The notes beneath the pieces were generated by a model. That model made no database searches. It worked only from the letters and a program-made list of their open reading frames with translations, and was not told where the DNA came from. This document shows, piece by piece, positions 1 through 12,964 of a DNA stretch of 64,000 bases. This stretch comes from Sophora flavescens (lineage: Eukaryota; Streptophyta; Magnoliopsida; Fabales; Fabaceae). Location of the stretch: the NCBI GenBank assembly GCA_030762895.1, contig JAUPTC010000015.1:1592395-1656394 (forward strand), in the 5' to 3' direction. Within the stretch, counting starts at the first letter, position 1; every line of letters starts with the position of its first letter. The position numbers were made by a program, and so were the translations under genes.

Positions 1-60
1 ATTTTAAACTCAAAACCCTATTTCAAACCCAAAACCCTAATTCTAACCATATTTTTGACT
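1..60 (+). repeat. Partial HOR unit entering the window
   Basis: These 60 bases match the end of the 2.15-kb left HOR, for example the bases just before 2205. They run up to the landmark CAAAGCCCTA, which I use as phase zero. The array therefore continues to the left, outside the window. Confidence 0.8.
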
Positions 61-2204
61 CAAAGCCCTATTTTAAACTCAAAACCCTAATTTTGACCCA
101 AAACCCTAATTTTGACCAAAAACCCTAATTTTAACCAAAAACCCTAATTTTGACATGAAACCCTAATTTTACCCAAAACCCTAATTCTAACCGTATTTTT
201 GACCCAAAACCCTATTTTTAACTCAACCCTATTTTTGACCCAAAACCCTAATTTTGACCCAAATCCCTAATTTTAACCCGAAACCCTAATTTTACCTAGA
301 ACCCCAATTTTACCCAAAACCCTAATTCTAACCCTATTTTTGACCCAAAACCTTATTTTAAACTCAAAACCCTATTTCAAACCCTAAACCCTAATTTTTA
401 CCCAAAACCCTAATTCTAACCCTATTTTAGACCCAAAACCCTATTTTAAACTCAAAACCATATTTCAAACCCTAAACCCTAATTTTGACCCGAAACCGTA
501 ATTTTGAACCGAAACCATAATTTTACCCAAAACCCTAATTCTAACCTTATTTTTGACCGTAAACCCTGAACCCTGATTTTGTCCCTAAACCCTAGTTTTT
601 ACCCAAAACCGTAATTTTTACCCAAGACCCTAATTTTTACCCAAAACCCTAATTTTGACCCGAAACCCTAATTTTACCCAAAACCCTAATTCTAACCCTA
701 TTTTTGACCCAAAACCCTATTTTAAAATCAAAACTCTATTTCTAACCCTTAACCCTAATTCTAACCTTATTTTTGACCGTAAACCCTAAACCCTGATTTT
801 GACCCTAAACCCTAGTTTTTACCCAAAACCGTAATTTTTACCCAAGACCCTAATTAAAACCCTAATTTTGACCCCAACCCCTTCTTTTTACCAAAACCCT
901 AATTCTAACCCTATTTTAGACCCCAAACCCTACTTTAAAGTGAAAACCCTATTTCAAACCATAAACCATAATTTTGACCCGAAACCCTAATTTTACCCAA
1001 AACCCTAATTCTAACACTATTTTTGACCCAAAACCCTACTTTAAACTCAAAACCCTATTTCAAACCCTAAACCCTAAATCGTAAAATTGACCCATAACCC
1101 TAATTTTGATTCGAAACCATAATTTTACCCAAAACCCTAATTCTAACCTTATTTTTGACCCAAAACCCTATTTTTAACTCAAAACCCTATTTCAAACCCT
1201 AAACCCTAATTTTGACCCTAGATCCTAATTTTTACCCAAAACCGTAATTTTTACCCAAAACCCTAATTCTAACCCTATTTTTGACCCAAAACCCTATTTT
1301 AAACTCAAAACCCTAATTTTTATCCAAAACCGTAATTTTTACCCAAAACCCTAATTCTAACCCTATTTTTGACCCCAAACCCTATCTTAAACTCAAGACC
1401 CTACTTCAAACCATAAACCCTAATTTTGACCGAAACCCTAATTTTACCCAAAACCCTAATTCTAACCGTATTTTTGACCCAAAACCCTAATTTTAACCCA
1501 AAACCCTAATTATACCCAGAACCCTAATTCTAACACTAATTTTGACCCTAAACCCTCAATTTGACCCAGAACCCTATTTTTGACCCAAAACCTTATTTTA
1601 AACTCAAAACCCTATTACAAACCCTAAACCCTAATTTTTACCCAAAACCCTAATTCTAACCCTATTTTAGACCCAAAACCCTATTTTAAACTAAAAACCA
1701 TATTTCAATCCCTAAACCCTAATTTTTACCAGAAACCGTAATTTTGACCCGGAACCAAAATTTTACCCAAAACCTTAATTATATCTTAATTTTTGAACTT
1801 AAAACCTAAATTTGACCCTAAACCCTAATTTTGACCCAAAACCCTAATTTTACCCAAAACCCTAATTCTAACCCTATTTTAGACCCCAAACCCTACTTTA
1901 AACTCAAAACCCTATTTCAAACCATAAACCCTAATTTTGACCCGTAACCCTAATTTTACCCAAAACCCTAATTCTTACCCTATTTTTGACCCCAAACCCT
2001 ATTTTAAACTCAAAACCCTTTTTCAAACCCTAAACCCTAATTTTGACCCTAAATCATAAAATTGACCCAGAACCCTAATGTTGACCTGAAACCCTAATTT
2101 TACCCAATACCCTAATTCTAACCTTATTTTTGACCCAAAACCCTATTTTAAACTCAAAACCCTATTTCAAACCCAAAACCCTAATTCTAACCATATTTTT
2201 GACT
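61..2204 (+). repeat. Left HOR unit 1 (2144 bp)
   Basis: First complete unit, counted from the landmark CAAAGCCCTA that occurs once per clean unit. Other once-per-unit landmarks inside it are AAATCGTAAAATTGACCC near 1077, GACCCTAGATCC near 1216 and CCCTAATGTTGACC near 2083. The word GACCGTAAACCC occurs twice, at 555 and 775. It is very close to unit 2, with the AATTAAAACCC variant placed in a different one of the two paralogous blocks. Confidence 0.88.
555..990 (+). repeat. Pair of paralogous blocks (about 215 bp) inside left HOR
   Basis: GACCGTAAACCC followed by CCTGATTTTG occurs at 555 and 775. The same pair is seen at 2699/2911, 4836/5047, 6986/7194, 9149/9368, 11311/11509 and 13460/13680, giving spacings of 198-220 bases. 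The left HOR unit therefore contains an internal local duplication. The end is approximate. Confidence 0.7.
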
Positions 2205-4340
2205 CAAAGCCCTATTTTAAACTCAAAACCCTAATTTTGACCCAAAACCCTAATTTTGACCAAAAACCCTAATTTTAACCAAAAACCCTAATTTTGACAT
2301 GAAACCCTAATTTTACCCAAAACCCTAATTCTAACCGTATTTTTGACCCAAAACCCTATTTTTAACTCAACCCTATTTTTGACCCAAAACCCTAATTTTG
2401 ACCCAAAACCCTAATTTTAACCCGAAACCCTAATTTTACCCAGAACCCTAATTTTATCCAAAACCCTAATTCTAACCCTATTTTTGTACCAAAAACTTAT
2501 TTTAAACTCAAAACCCTATTTCAAACCCTAAACCCTAATTTTTACCCAAAACCCTAATTCTAACCCTATTTTAGACCCAAAACCCTATTTTAAACTCAAA
2601 ACCATATTTCAAACCCTAAACCCTAATTTTGACCCGAAACCGTAATTTTGAACCGAAACCATAATTTTACCAAAAACCCTAATTCTAACCTTATTTTTGA
2701 CCGTAAACCCTAAACCCTGATTTTGTCCCTAAACCCTAGTTTTTACCCAAAACCGTAATTTTTACCCAAGACCCTAATTAAAACCCTAATTTTGACCCGA
2801 AACCCTAATTTTAACCAAACCCTAATTCTAACCCTATTTTTGACCCAAAACCCTATTTTAAAATCAAAACTCTATTTCTAACCCTTAACCCTAATTCTAA
2901 CCTTATTTTTGACCGTAAACCCTAAACCCTGATTTTGACCCTAAACCCTAGTTTTTACCCAAAACCGTAATTTTTACCCAAGACCCTAATTTTTACCCAA
3001 AACCCTAATTTTGACCCGAAACCCTAATTTTACCCAAAACCCTAATTCTAACCCTATTTTAGACCCCAAACCCTACTTTAAAGTGAAAACCCTATTTCAA
3101 ACCATAAACCATAATTTTGACCCGAAACCCTAATTTTACCCAAAACCCTAATTCTAACACTATTTTTGACCCAAAACCCTACTTTAAACTCAAAACCCTA
3201 TTTCAAACCCTAAACCCTAAATCGTAAAATTGACCCATAACCCTAATTTTGATTCTAAACCATAATTTTACCCAAAACCCTAATTCTAACCTTATTTTTG
3301 ACCCAAAACCCTATTTTTAACTCAAAACCCTATTTCAAACCCTAAACCCTAATTTTGACCCTAGATCCTAATTTTTACCCAAAACCGTAATTTTTACCCA
3401 AAACCCTAATTCTAACCCTATTTTTGACCCAAAACCCTATTTTAAACTCAAAACCCTAATTTTTATCCAAAACCGTAATTTTTACCCAAAACCCTAATTC
3501 TAACCCTATTTTTGACCCCAAACCCTATCTTAAACTCAAGACCCTACTTCAAACCATAAACCCTAATTTTGACCCGAAACCCTAATTTTACCCAAAACCC
3601 TAATTCTAACCGTATTTATGACCCAAAACCCTAATTTTAACCCAAAACCCTAATTATACCTAGAACCCTAATTCTAACCCTAATTTTGACTTAAACCCTC
3701 AATTTTACCAATAACCTTAATTTTATCAAACACCCTAATTATAACCCTATTTTTGACCCAAAACCTTATTTTAAACTCAAAACCCTATTTCAAACCCTAA
3801 ACCCTAATTTTTACCCAAAACCCTATTTTAAAATAAAACCATATTTCAATCCCTAAACCCTAATTTTGACCTGAAACCGTAATTTTGACCCGGAACCAAA
3901 ATTTTACCCAAAACCTTAATTCTATCTTTATTTTTGACCTTAAACCCTAATTTTGACCCTAAACCCTAATTTTGACCCGAAACCCTAATTTTACCCAAAA
4001 CCCTAATTCTAACCCTATTTTAGACCCCAAACCCTACTTTAAACTCAAAACCCTATTTCAAAACATAAACCCTAATTTTGACCCGTAACCCTAATTTTAC
4101 CCAAAACCCTAATTCTTACCCTATTTTTGACCCCAAACCCTATTTTAAACTCAAAACCCTTTTTCAAACCCTAAACCCTAATTTTGACCCTAAATCATAA
4201 AATTGACCCAGAACCCTAATGTTGACTAAAACCCTAATTTTACCCAATACCCTAAAACCTTATTTTTGACCCAAAACCCTATTTTAAACTCAAAACCCTA
4301 TTTCAAACCCAAAACCCTAATTCTAACCATATTTTTGACT
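2205..4340 (+). repeat. Left HOR unit 2 (2136 bp)
   Basis: Same landmark order as unit 1, with the AAATCGTAAAATTG landmark at 3220, exactly 2143 bases after its position in unit 1. GACCGTAAACCC lies at 2699 and 2911. It is shorter than unit 1 mainly through small losses near 3690-3840 and 4250. Confidence 0.88.
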
Positions 4341-6510
4341 CAAAGCCCTATTTTAAACTCAAAACCCTAATTTTGACCCAATACCCTAATTGTGACCAAA
4401 ACCCCTAAGTTTAACCAAAACCCTAATTTTGACATGAAACCCTAATTTTACCCAAAACCCTAATGCTAACCGTATTTTTGACCCAAAACCCTATTTTTAA
4501 CTCAACCCTATTTTTGAACAAAAACCATAATTTTGACCCACAACCCTAATTTTGACCCCCAAACCCTAATTTTAACCCAAAACCCTAATTTTATCCAAAA
4601 CCCTAATTCTAACCCTATTTTTGACCCAAAACCTTATTTTAAACTCAAAACCCTATTTCAAACCCTAAACCCTAATTTTTACCCAAAACCCTAATTCTAA
4701 CCCTATTTTAGACCCAAAACCCTATTTTAAACTCAAAACCATATTTCAAACCCTAAACCCTAATTTTGACCCGAAACCGTAATTTTGAACCGAAACCATA
4801 ATTTTACCCAAAACCCTAATTCTAACCTTATTTTTGACGGTAAACCATAAACCCTGATTTTGTCCGTAAACCCGAGTGTTTACCAAACACCGTAATTTTT
4901 ACCCAAGACCCTAAGTATACCCCTCATTTGGACCCGATACCCTAATTTTACCCAAAACCCTAATTCTAACCCTATTTTTACCCAAACCCTATTTTAAAAT
5001 CAAAACTCTATTTCTAACCCTTAACCCTAATTCTAACCTTATTTTTGACCGTAAACCCTAAACCCCGATTTTGACCCTAAACCCTAGTTTTTACCCAAAC
5101 CGTAATTTTACCCAAGACCCTAATTTTACCCAAAACCCTAATTTTGACCAAAACCCTAATTTTACCCAAAACCCTAATTCTAACCCTATTTTAGACCCCA
5201 AACCCTACTTTAAAGTGAAAACCCTATTTCAAACCATAAACCATAATTTTGACCCGAAACCCTAATTTTACCCAAAACCCTAATTCTAACACTATTTTTG
5301 ACCCAAAACCCTACTTTAAACTCAAAACCCTATTTCAAACCCTAAACCCTAAATCGTAAAATTGACCCATAACCCTAATTTTGATTCGAAACCATAATTT
5401 TACCCAAAACCCTAATTCTAACCTTATTTTTGACCCAAAACCCTATTTTTAACTCAAAACCCTATTTCAAACCCTAAACCCTAATTTTGACCCTAGATCC
5501 TAATTTTTACCCAAAACCGTAATTTTTACCCAAAACCCTAATTCTAACCCTATTTTTGACCCAAAACCCTATTTTAAACTCAAAACCCTAATTTTTATCC
5601 AAAACCGTAATTTTTACCCAAAACCCTAATTCTAACCCTATTTTTGACCCCAAACCCTATCTTAAACTCAAGACCCTACTTCAAACCATAAACCCTAATT
5701 TTGACCCGAAACCCTAATTTTACCCAAAACCCTAATTCTAACCGTATTTTTGACCCAAAACCCTAATTTTAACCCAAAACCCTAATTATACCCAGAACCC
5801 TAATTCTAACCCTAATTTTGACCTTAAACCCTCAATTTGACCCATAACCCTAATTTTATCCAAAACCCTAATTCTAACCCTATTTTTGACCCAAAACCTT
5901 ATTTTAAACTCAAAACCCTATTTCAAACCCTAAACCCTAATTTTTACCCAAAACCCTAATTCTAACCCTATTTTAGACCCAAAACCCTATTTTAAACTAA
6001 AAACCATATTTCAATCCCTAAACCCTAATTTTGACCCGAAACCGTAATTTTGACCCTAAAACCAAAATTTTACCCAAAACCTTAATTCTATCTTTATTTT
6101 TGACCTTAAACCCTAATTTTGACCCTAAACCCTAATTTTGACCCAAAACCCTAATTTTACCCAAAACCCTAATTCTAACCCTATTTTAGACCCCAAACCC
6201 TACTTTAAACTCAAAACCCTATTTCAAACCATAAACCCTAATTTTGACCCGTAACCCTAATTTTACCCAAAACCCTAATTCTTACCCTATTTTTGACCCC
6301 AAACCCTATTTTAAACTCAAAACCCTTTTTCAAACCCTAAACCCTAATTTTGACCCTAAATCATAAAATTGACCCAGAACCCTAATGTTGACCAAAACCC
6401 TAATTTTACCCAATACCCTAATTCTAACCTTATTTTTGACCCAAAACCCTATTTTAAACTCAAAACCCTATTTCAAACCCAAAACCCTAATTCTAACCAT
6501 ATTTTTGACT
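4341..6510 (+). repeat. Left HOR unit 3 (2170 bp), variant A
   Basis: Complete unit with the common landmarks. A disordered stretch at about 4836-4935 replaces the normal GACCGTAAACCC block and contains words not seen elsewhere, such as CGAGTGTTTACC and CCCCTCATTTGG. The second copy of the block, at 5047, is normal. The A-type words ATTTTAAACTCAAAACC and TTTTAAAATC are present. Confidence 0.87.
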
Positions 6511-8655
6511 CAAAGCCCTATTTTAAACTCAAAACCCTAATTTTGACCCAAAACCCTAATTTTGACCAAAAACCCTAATTTTAACCCAAAACCCTAATTT
6601 GGACCTGAAACCCTAATTTTACCCAAAACCCTAATTCTAACCGTATTTTTGACCCAAAACCCTATTTTTAACTCAACCCTAATTTTGACCCAAAACCCTA
6701 ATTTTGACCCAAAACCCTAATTTTAACCCAAAACCTCAATTTGACCCAGAACCCCAATTTTAACCAAAACCCTAATTCTAACCCTATTTTTGACCCAAAA
6801 CCTTATTTTAAACTGAAAACCCTATTTCAAACCCAAAACCCTAATTCTAACCCTATTTTAGACCCAAAACCCTATTTTAAACTCAAAACCATATTTCAAA
6901 CCCTAAACCCTAATTTTGACCCGAAACCGTAATTTTGAACCGAAACCATAATTTTACCCAAAACCCTAATTCTAACCTTATTTTTGACCGTAAACCCTAA
7001 CCCCGATTTTGTCCCTAAACCCTAGTTTTTACCCAAAACCGTAATTTTTACCCAAGACCCTAATTTTTACCCAAACCCTAATTTTGACCCAGAACCCTAA
7101 TTTTAACCAAACCCTAATTCTAACCTTATTTTTGACCCAAAACCCTATTTTAAACTATTTCTAACCCTTAACCCTAATTCTAACCTTATTTTTGACCGTA
7201 AACCCTAAACCCTGATTTTGACCCTAAACCCTAGTTTTTACCCAAAACCGTAATTTTTACCCAAGACCCTAATTTTTACCCAAAACCCTAATTTTGACCC
7301 GAAACCCTAATTTTACCCAAAACCCTAATTCTAACCCTATTTTAGACCCCAAACCCTACTTTAAAGTGAAAACCCTATTTCAAACCATAAACCATAATTT
7401 TGACCCGAAACCCTAATTTTACCCAAAACCCTAATTCTAACACTATTTTTGACCCAAAACCCTACTTTAAACTCAAAACCCTATTTCAAACCCTAAACCC
7501 TAAATCGTAAAATTGACCCATAACCCTAATTTTGATTCGAAACCATAATTTTACCCAAAACCCTAATTCTAACCTTATTTTTGACCCAAAACCCTATTTT
7601 TAACTCAAAACCCTATTTCAAACCCTAAACCCTAATTTTGACCCTAGATCCTAATTTTTACCCAAAACCGTAATTTTTACCCAAAACCCTAATTCTAACC
7701 CTATTTTTGACCCAAAACCCTATTTTAAACTCAAAACCCTAATTTTTATCCAAAACCGTAATTTTTACCCAAAACCCTAATTCTAACCCTATTTTTGACC
7801 CCAAACCCTATCTTAAACTCAAGACCCTACTTCAAACCATAAACCCTAATTTTGACCCGAAACCCTAATTTTACCCAAAACCCTAATTCTAACCGTATTT
7901 TTGACCCAAAACCCTAATTTTAACCCAAAACCCTAATTATACCCAGAACCCTAATTCTAACCCTAATTTTGACCTTAAACCCTCAATTTGACCCAGAACC
8001 CTAATTTTATCCAAAACCCTAATTCTAACCCTATTTTTGACCCAAAACCTTATTTTAAACTCAAAACCCTATTTCAAACCCTAAACCCTAATTTTTACCC
8101 AAAACCCTAATTCTAACCCTATTTTAGACCCAAAACCCTATTTTAAACTAAAACCATATTTCAATCCCTAAACCCTAATTTTGACCTGAAACCGTAATTT
8201 TGACCCTAACCAAAATTTTACCCAAAACCTTAATTCTATCTTTATTTTTGACCTTAAACCCTAATTTTGACCCTAAACCCTAATTTTGACCAAAACCCTA
8301 ATTTTACCCAAAACCCTAATTCTAACCCTATTTTTAGACCCCAAACCCTACTTTAAACTCAAAACCCTATTTCAAACCATAAACCCTAATTTTGACCAGT
8401 AACCCTAATTTTACCCAAAACCCTAATTCTACCCTATTTTTGACCCCAAACCCTATTTTAAACTCAAAACCCTTTTTCAAACCCTAAACCCTAATTTTGA
8501 CCCTAAATCATAAAATTGACCCGAACCCTAATGTTGACCAAACCCTAATTTTACCCAATACCCTAATTCTAACCTTATTTTTGACCCAAAACCCTATTTT
8601 AAACTCAAAACCCTATTTCAAACCCAAAACCCTAATTCTAACCATATTTTTGACT
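6511..8655 (+). repeat. Left HOR unit 4 (2145 bp), variant B
   Basis: Complete unit. It differs from units 3, 5 and 7 in features it shares with unit 6: TTTAAACTGAAAACCC at about 6805, CTAACCTTATTTTTGACCC at about 7121, and a shortened segment at about 7150 where ATCAAAACTC is missing. The two GACCGTA blocks lie at 6986 and 7194, only 208 bases apart. Confidence 0.87.
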
Positions 8656-10833
8656 CAAAGCCCTATTTTAAACTCAAAACCCTAATTTTGACCCAAAACC
8701 CTAATTTTGACCAAAAACCCTAATTTTAACCAAAACCCTAATTTTGACATGAAACCCTAATTTTACCCAAAACCCTAATTCTAACCGTATTTTTGACCCA
8801 AAACCCTATTTTTAACTCAACCCTATTTTTGACCCAAAACCCTAATTTTGACCCAAAACCCTAATTTTAACCCGAAACCCTAATTTTACCCAGAACCCTA
8901 ATTTTATCCAAAACCCTAATTCTAACCCTATTTTTGACCCAAAACCTTATTTTAAACTCAAAACCCTATTTCAAACCCTAAACCCTAATTTTTACCCAAA
9001 ACCCTAATTCTAACCCTATTTTAGACCCAAAACCCTATTTTAAACTCAAAACCATATTTCAAACCCTAAACCCTAATTATGACCAGAAAGATGAACGTTG
9101 ACCCGAAACCATAATTTTAACCAAAACCCTAATTCTAACCTTATTTTTGACCGTAAACCCTAACCCCGATTTTGTCCCTTAAACCTAGTTTTTAACCTAA
9201 TCCTTTATTTTTACCCTAGACCCTAATTTTTACCAAATACCCTAATTTTGACCAAACCCTAACCTTTTACCCAAAACCCTAATTCTAACCCTATTTTTGA
9301 CCCAAAACCCTATTTTAAAATCAAAACTCTATTTCTAACCCTTAACCCTAATTCTAACCTTATTTTTGACCGTAAACCCTAAACCCTGATTTTGACCCTA
9401 AACCCTAGTTTTTACCCAAAACCTTAATTTTTACCCAAGACCCTAATTTTACCCAAAACCCTAATTTTGACCAAAACCCTAATTTTACCCAAAACCCTAA
9501 TTCTAACCCTATTTTAGACCCCAAACCCTAGTTTAAAGTGAAAACCCTATTTCAAACCATAAACCATAATTTTGACCAGAAACCCTAATTTTACCCAAAA
9601 CCCTAATTCTAACACTATTTTTGACCCAAAACCCTACTTTAAACTCAAAACCCTATTTCAAACCCTAAACCCTAAATCGTAAAATTGACCCATAACCCTA
9701 ATTTTGTTTCGAAACCATAATTTTACCCAAAACCCTAATTCTAACCTTATTTTTGACCCAAAACCCTATTTTTAACTCAAAACCCTATTTCAAACCCTAA
9801 ACCCTAATTTTGACCCTAGATCCTAATTTTTACCCAAAACCGTAATTTTTACCCAAAACCCTAATTCTAACCCTATTTTTGACCCAAAACCCTATTTTAA
9901 ACTCAAAACCCTAATTTTTATCCAAAACCGTATTTTTTACCCAAAACCCTAATTCTAACCCTATTTTTGACCCCAAACCCTATCTTAAACTCAAGACCCT
10001 ACTTCAAACCATAAACCCTAATTTTGACCCGAAACCCTAATTTTACCCAAAACCCTAATTCTAACCGTATTTTTGACCCAAAACCCTAATTTTAACCCAA
10101 AACCCTAATTATACCCATAACCCTAATTCTAACCCTAATTTTGACCTTAAACCCTCAATTTGACCCATAACACTAATTTTATCCAAAACCCTAATTCTAA
10201 CCCTATTTTTGACCCAAAACCTTATTTTAAACTCAAAACCCTATTTCAAACCCTAAACCCTAATTTTTACCCAAAACCCTAATTCTAACCCTATTTTAGA
10301 CCCAAAACCCTATTTTAAACTAAAAACCATATTTCAATCCCTAAACCCTAATTTTGACCCTAAACCGTAATTTTGACCCGGAACCAAAATTTTACCCAAA
10401 ACCTTAATTCTATCTTTATTTTTGACCTTAAACCCTAATTTTGACCCTAAACCCTAATTTTGACCCGAAACCCTAATTTTACCCAAAACCCTAATTCTAA
10501 CCCTATTTTAGACCCCAAACCCTACTTTAAACTCAAAACCCTATTTCAAACCATAAACCCTAATTTTGACCCGTAACCCTAATTTTACCCAAAACCCTAA
10601 TTCTTACCCTATTTTTGACCCCAAACCCTATTTTAAACTCAAAACCCTTTTTCAAACCCTAAACCCTAATTTTGACCCTAAATCATAAAATTGACCCAGA
10701 ACCCTAATTTTAACCCAGAGCCCTAATTTTACCCAATACCCTAATTCTAACCTTATTTTTGACCCAAAACCCTATTTTAAACTCAAAACCCTATTTCAAA
10801 CCCAAAACCCTAATTCTAACCATATTTTTGACT
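8656..10833 (+). repeat. Left HOR unit 5 (2178 bp), variant A
   Basis: Complete unit with A-type words. Its odd patch lies at about 9078-9240, around the first GACCGTA block at 9149, including GACCAGAAAGATGAACGTTG and AACCTAATCCTTTATTT, which have no counterpart in other units. The second block at 9368 is normal. Confidence 0.87.
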
Positions 10834-12964
10834 CAAAGCCCTATTTTAAACTCAAAACCCTAATTTTGACCCAAAACCCTAATTTTGACCAAAAACCCTA
10901 ATTTTAACCAAAAACCCTAATTTTGACATGAAACCCTAATTTTACCCAAAACCCTAATTCTAACCGTATTTTTGACCCAAAACCCTATTTTTAACTCAAC
11001 CCTATTTTTGACCCAAAACCCTAATTTTGACCCAAAACCCTAATTTTAACCCAAAAGCCTAATTTTGACCCGAAACCCTAATTCTAACCCTATTTTTGAC
11101 CCAAAACCTTATTTTAAACTGAAAACCCTATTTCAAACCCTAAACCCTAATTTTTAACCAAAACCCTAATTCTAACCCTATTTTAGACCCAAAACCCTAT
11201 TTTAAACTCAAAACCATATTTCAAACCCTAAACCCTAATTTTGACCCGAAACCGTAATTTTGAAACGAAACCATAATTTTACCCAATACCCTAATTCTAA
11301 CCTTCTTTTTGACCGTAAACCCAACCCTGATTTTGTCCCTAAACCCTAGTTTTTACCCAAAACCGTAATTTTGACCCAACACCCTAATTTTAACCAAAAC
11401 CCTAATTTTGACCCATAACCCTAATTTTAACCAAAACCCTAATTCTAACCTTATTTTTGACCCAAAACCCTATTTTAAACCCTAAACCCTAATTCTAACC
11501 TTATTTTTGACCGTAAACCCTAAACCCTGATTTTGACCCTAAACCCTAGTTTTTACCCAAAACCGTAATTTTTACCCAAGACCCTAATTAAAACCCTAAT
11601 TTTGACCCGAAACCCTAATTTTACCCAAAACCCTAATTCTAACCCTATTTTAGACCCCAAACCCTACTTTAAAGTGAAAACCCTATTTCAAACCATAAAC
11701 CATAATTTTGACCCGAAACCCTAATTTTACCCAAAACCCTAATTCTAACACTATTTTTGACCCAAAACCCTACTTTAAACTCAAAACCCTATTTCAAACC
11801 CTAAACCCTAAATCGTAAAATTGACCCATAACCCTAATTTTGATTCGAAACCATAATTTTACCCAAAACCCTAATTCTAACCTTATTTTTGACCCAAAAC
11901 CCTATTTTTAACTCAAAACCCTATTTCAAACCCTAAACCCTAATTTTGACCCTAGATCCTAATTTTTACCCAAAACCGTAATTTTTACCCAAAACCCTAA
12001 TTCTAACCCTATTTTTGACCCAAAACCCTATTTTAAACTCAAAACCCTAATTTTTATCCAAAACCGTAATTTTTACCCAAAACCCTAATTCTAACCCTAT
12101 TTTTGACCCCAAACCCTATCTTAAACTCAAGACCCTACTTCAAACCATAAACCCTAATTTTGACCAGAACCCTAATTTTACCCAAAACCCTAATTCTAAC
12201 CGTATTTTTGACCCAAAACCCTAATTTTAACCCAAAACCCTAATTATACCCAAACCCTAATTCTAACCCTAATTTTGACCTTAAACCCTCAATTTGACCT
12301 GAACCCTAATTTTATCCAAAACCATAATTCTAACCCTATTTTTGACCCAAAACCTTATTTTAAACTCAAAACCCTATTTCAAACCCTAAACCCTAATTTT
12401 TAACCAAAACCCTAATTCTAACCCTATTTTAGACCCAAAACCCTATTTTAAACTAAAACCATATTTCAATCCCTAAACCCTAATTTTGACCCAAACCGTA
12501 ATTTTGACCCGAAACCATAATTTTACCCAAAACCCTAATTCTAACTTTATTTTTGACCTCAAACCCTAATTTTGACCCGAAACCCTAATTTTGACCCGAA
12601 ACCCTAATTTTACCCAAAACCCTAATTCTAACCCTATTTTAGACCCCAAACCCTACTTTAAACTCAAAACCCTATTTCAAACCATAAACCCTAATTTTGA
12701 CCCGTAACCCTAATTTTACCCAAAACCCTAATTCTAACCCTATTTTTGACCCAAAACCCTATTTTAAACTCAAAACCCTTTTTCAAACCCTAAACCCTAA
12801 TTTTGACCCTAAATCATAAAATTGACCCAGAACCCTAATGTTGAGCCGAAACCCTAATTTTACCCAATACCCTAATTCTAACCTTATTTTTGACCCAAAA
12901 CCCTATTTTAAACTCAAAACCCTATTTCAAACCCTAAACCCTAATTCTAACCATATTTTTGACT
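10834..12964 (+). repeat. Left HOR unit 6 (2131 bp), variant B
   Basis: Complete unit, the shortest of the clean ones. It shares the B-type word TTTAAACTGAAAACCC and the CTAACCTTATTTTTGACCC word with unit 4. The GACCGTA blocks at 11311 and 11509 are 198 bases apart, the tightest spacing seen. Confidence 0.87.

Noticed and set aside
5071..5265. Short open reading frames rich in Asn, Pro, Phe and Leu, here and at 6369-6578, 8497-8685, 17995-18267, 29815-30054, 41757-41960, 53706-53894 and elsewhere
   Set aside because: They are translations of the satellite itself (repeated N-P-N-F style words), 60-90 codons long, with no domain or conserved start context. They appear wherever the short repeat happens to avoid TAA or TAG in one frame, and differ between otherwise identical units.
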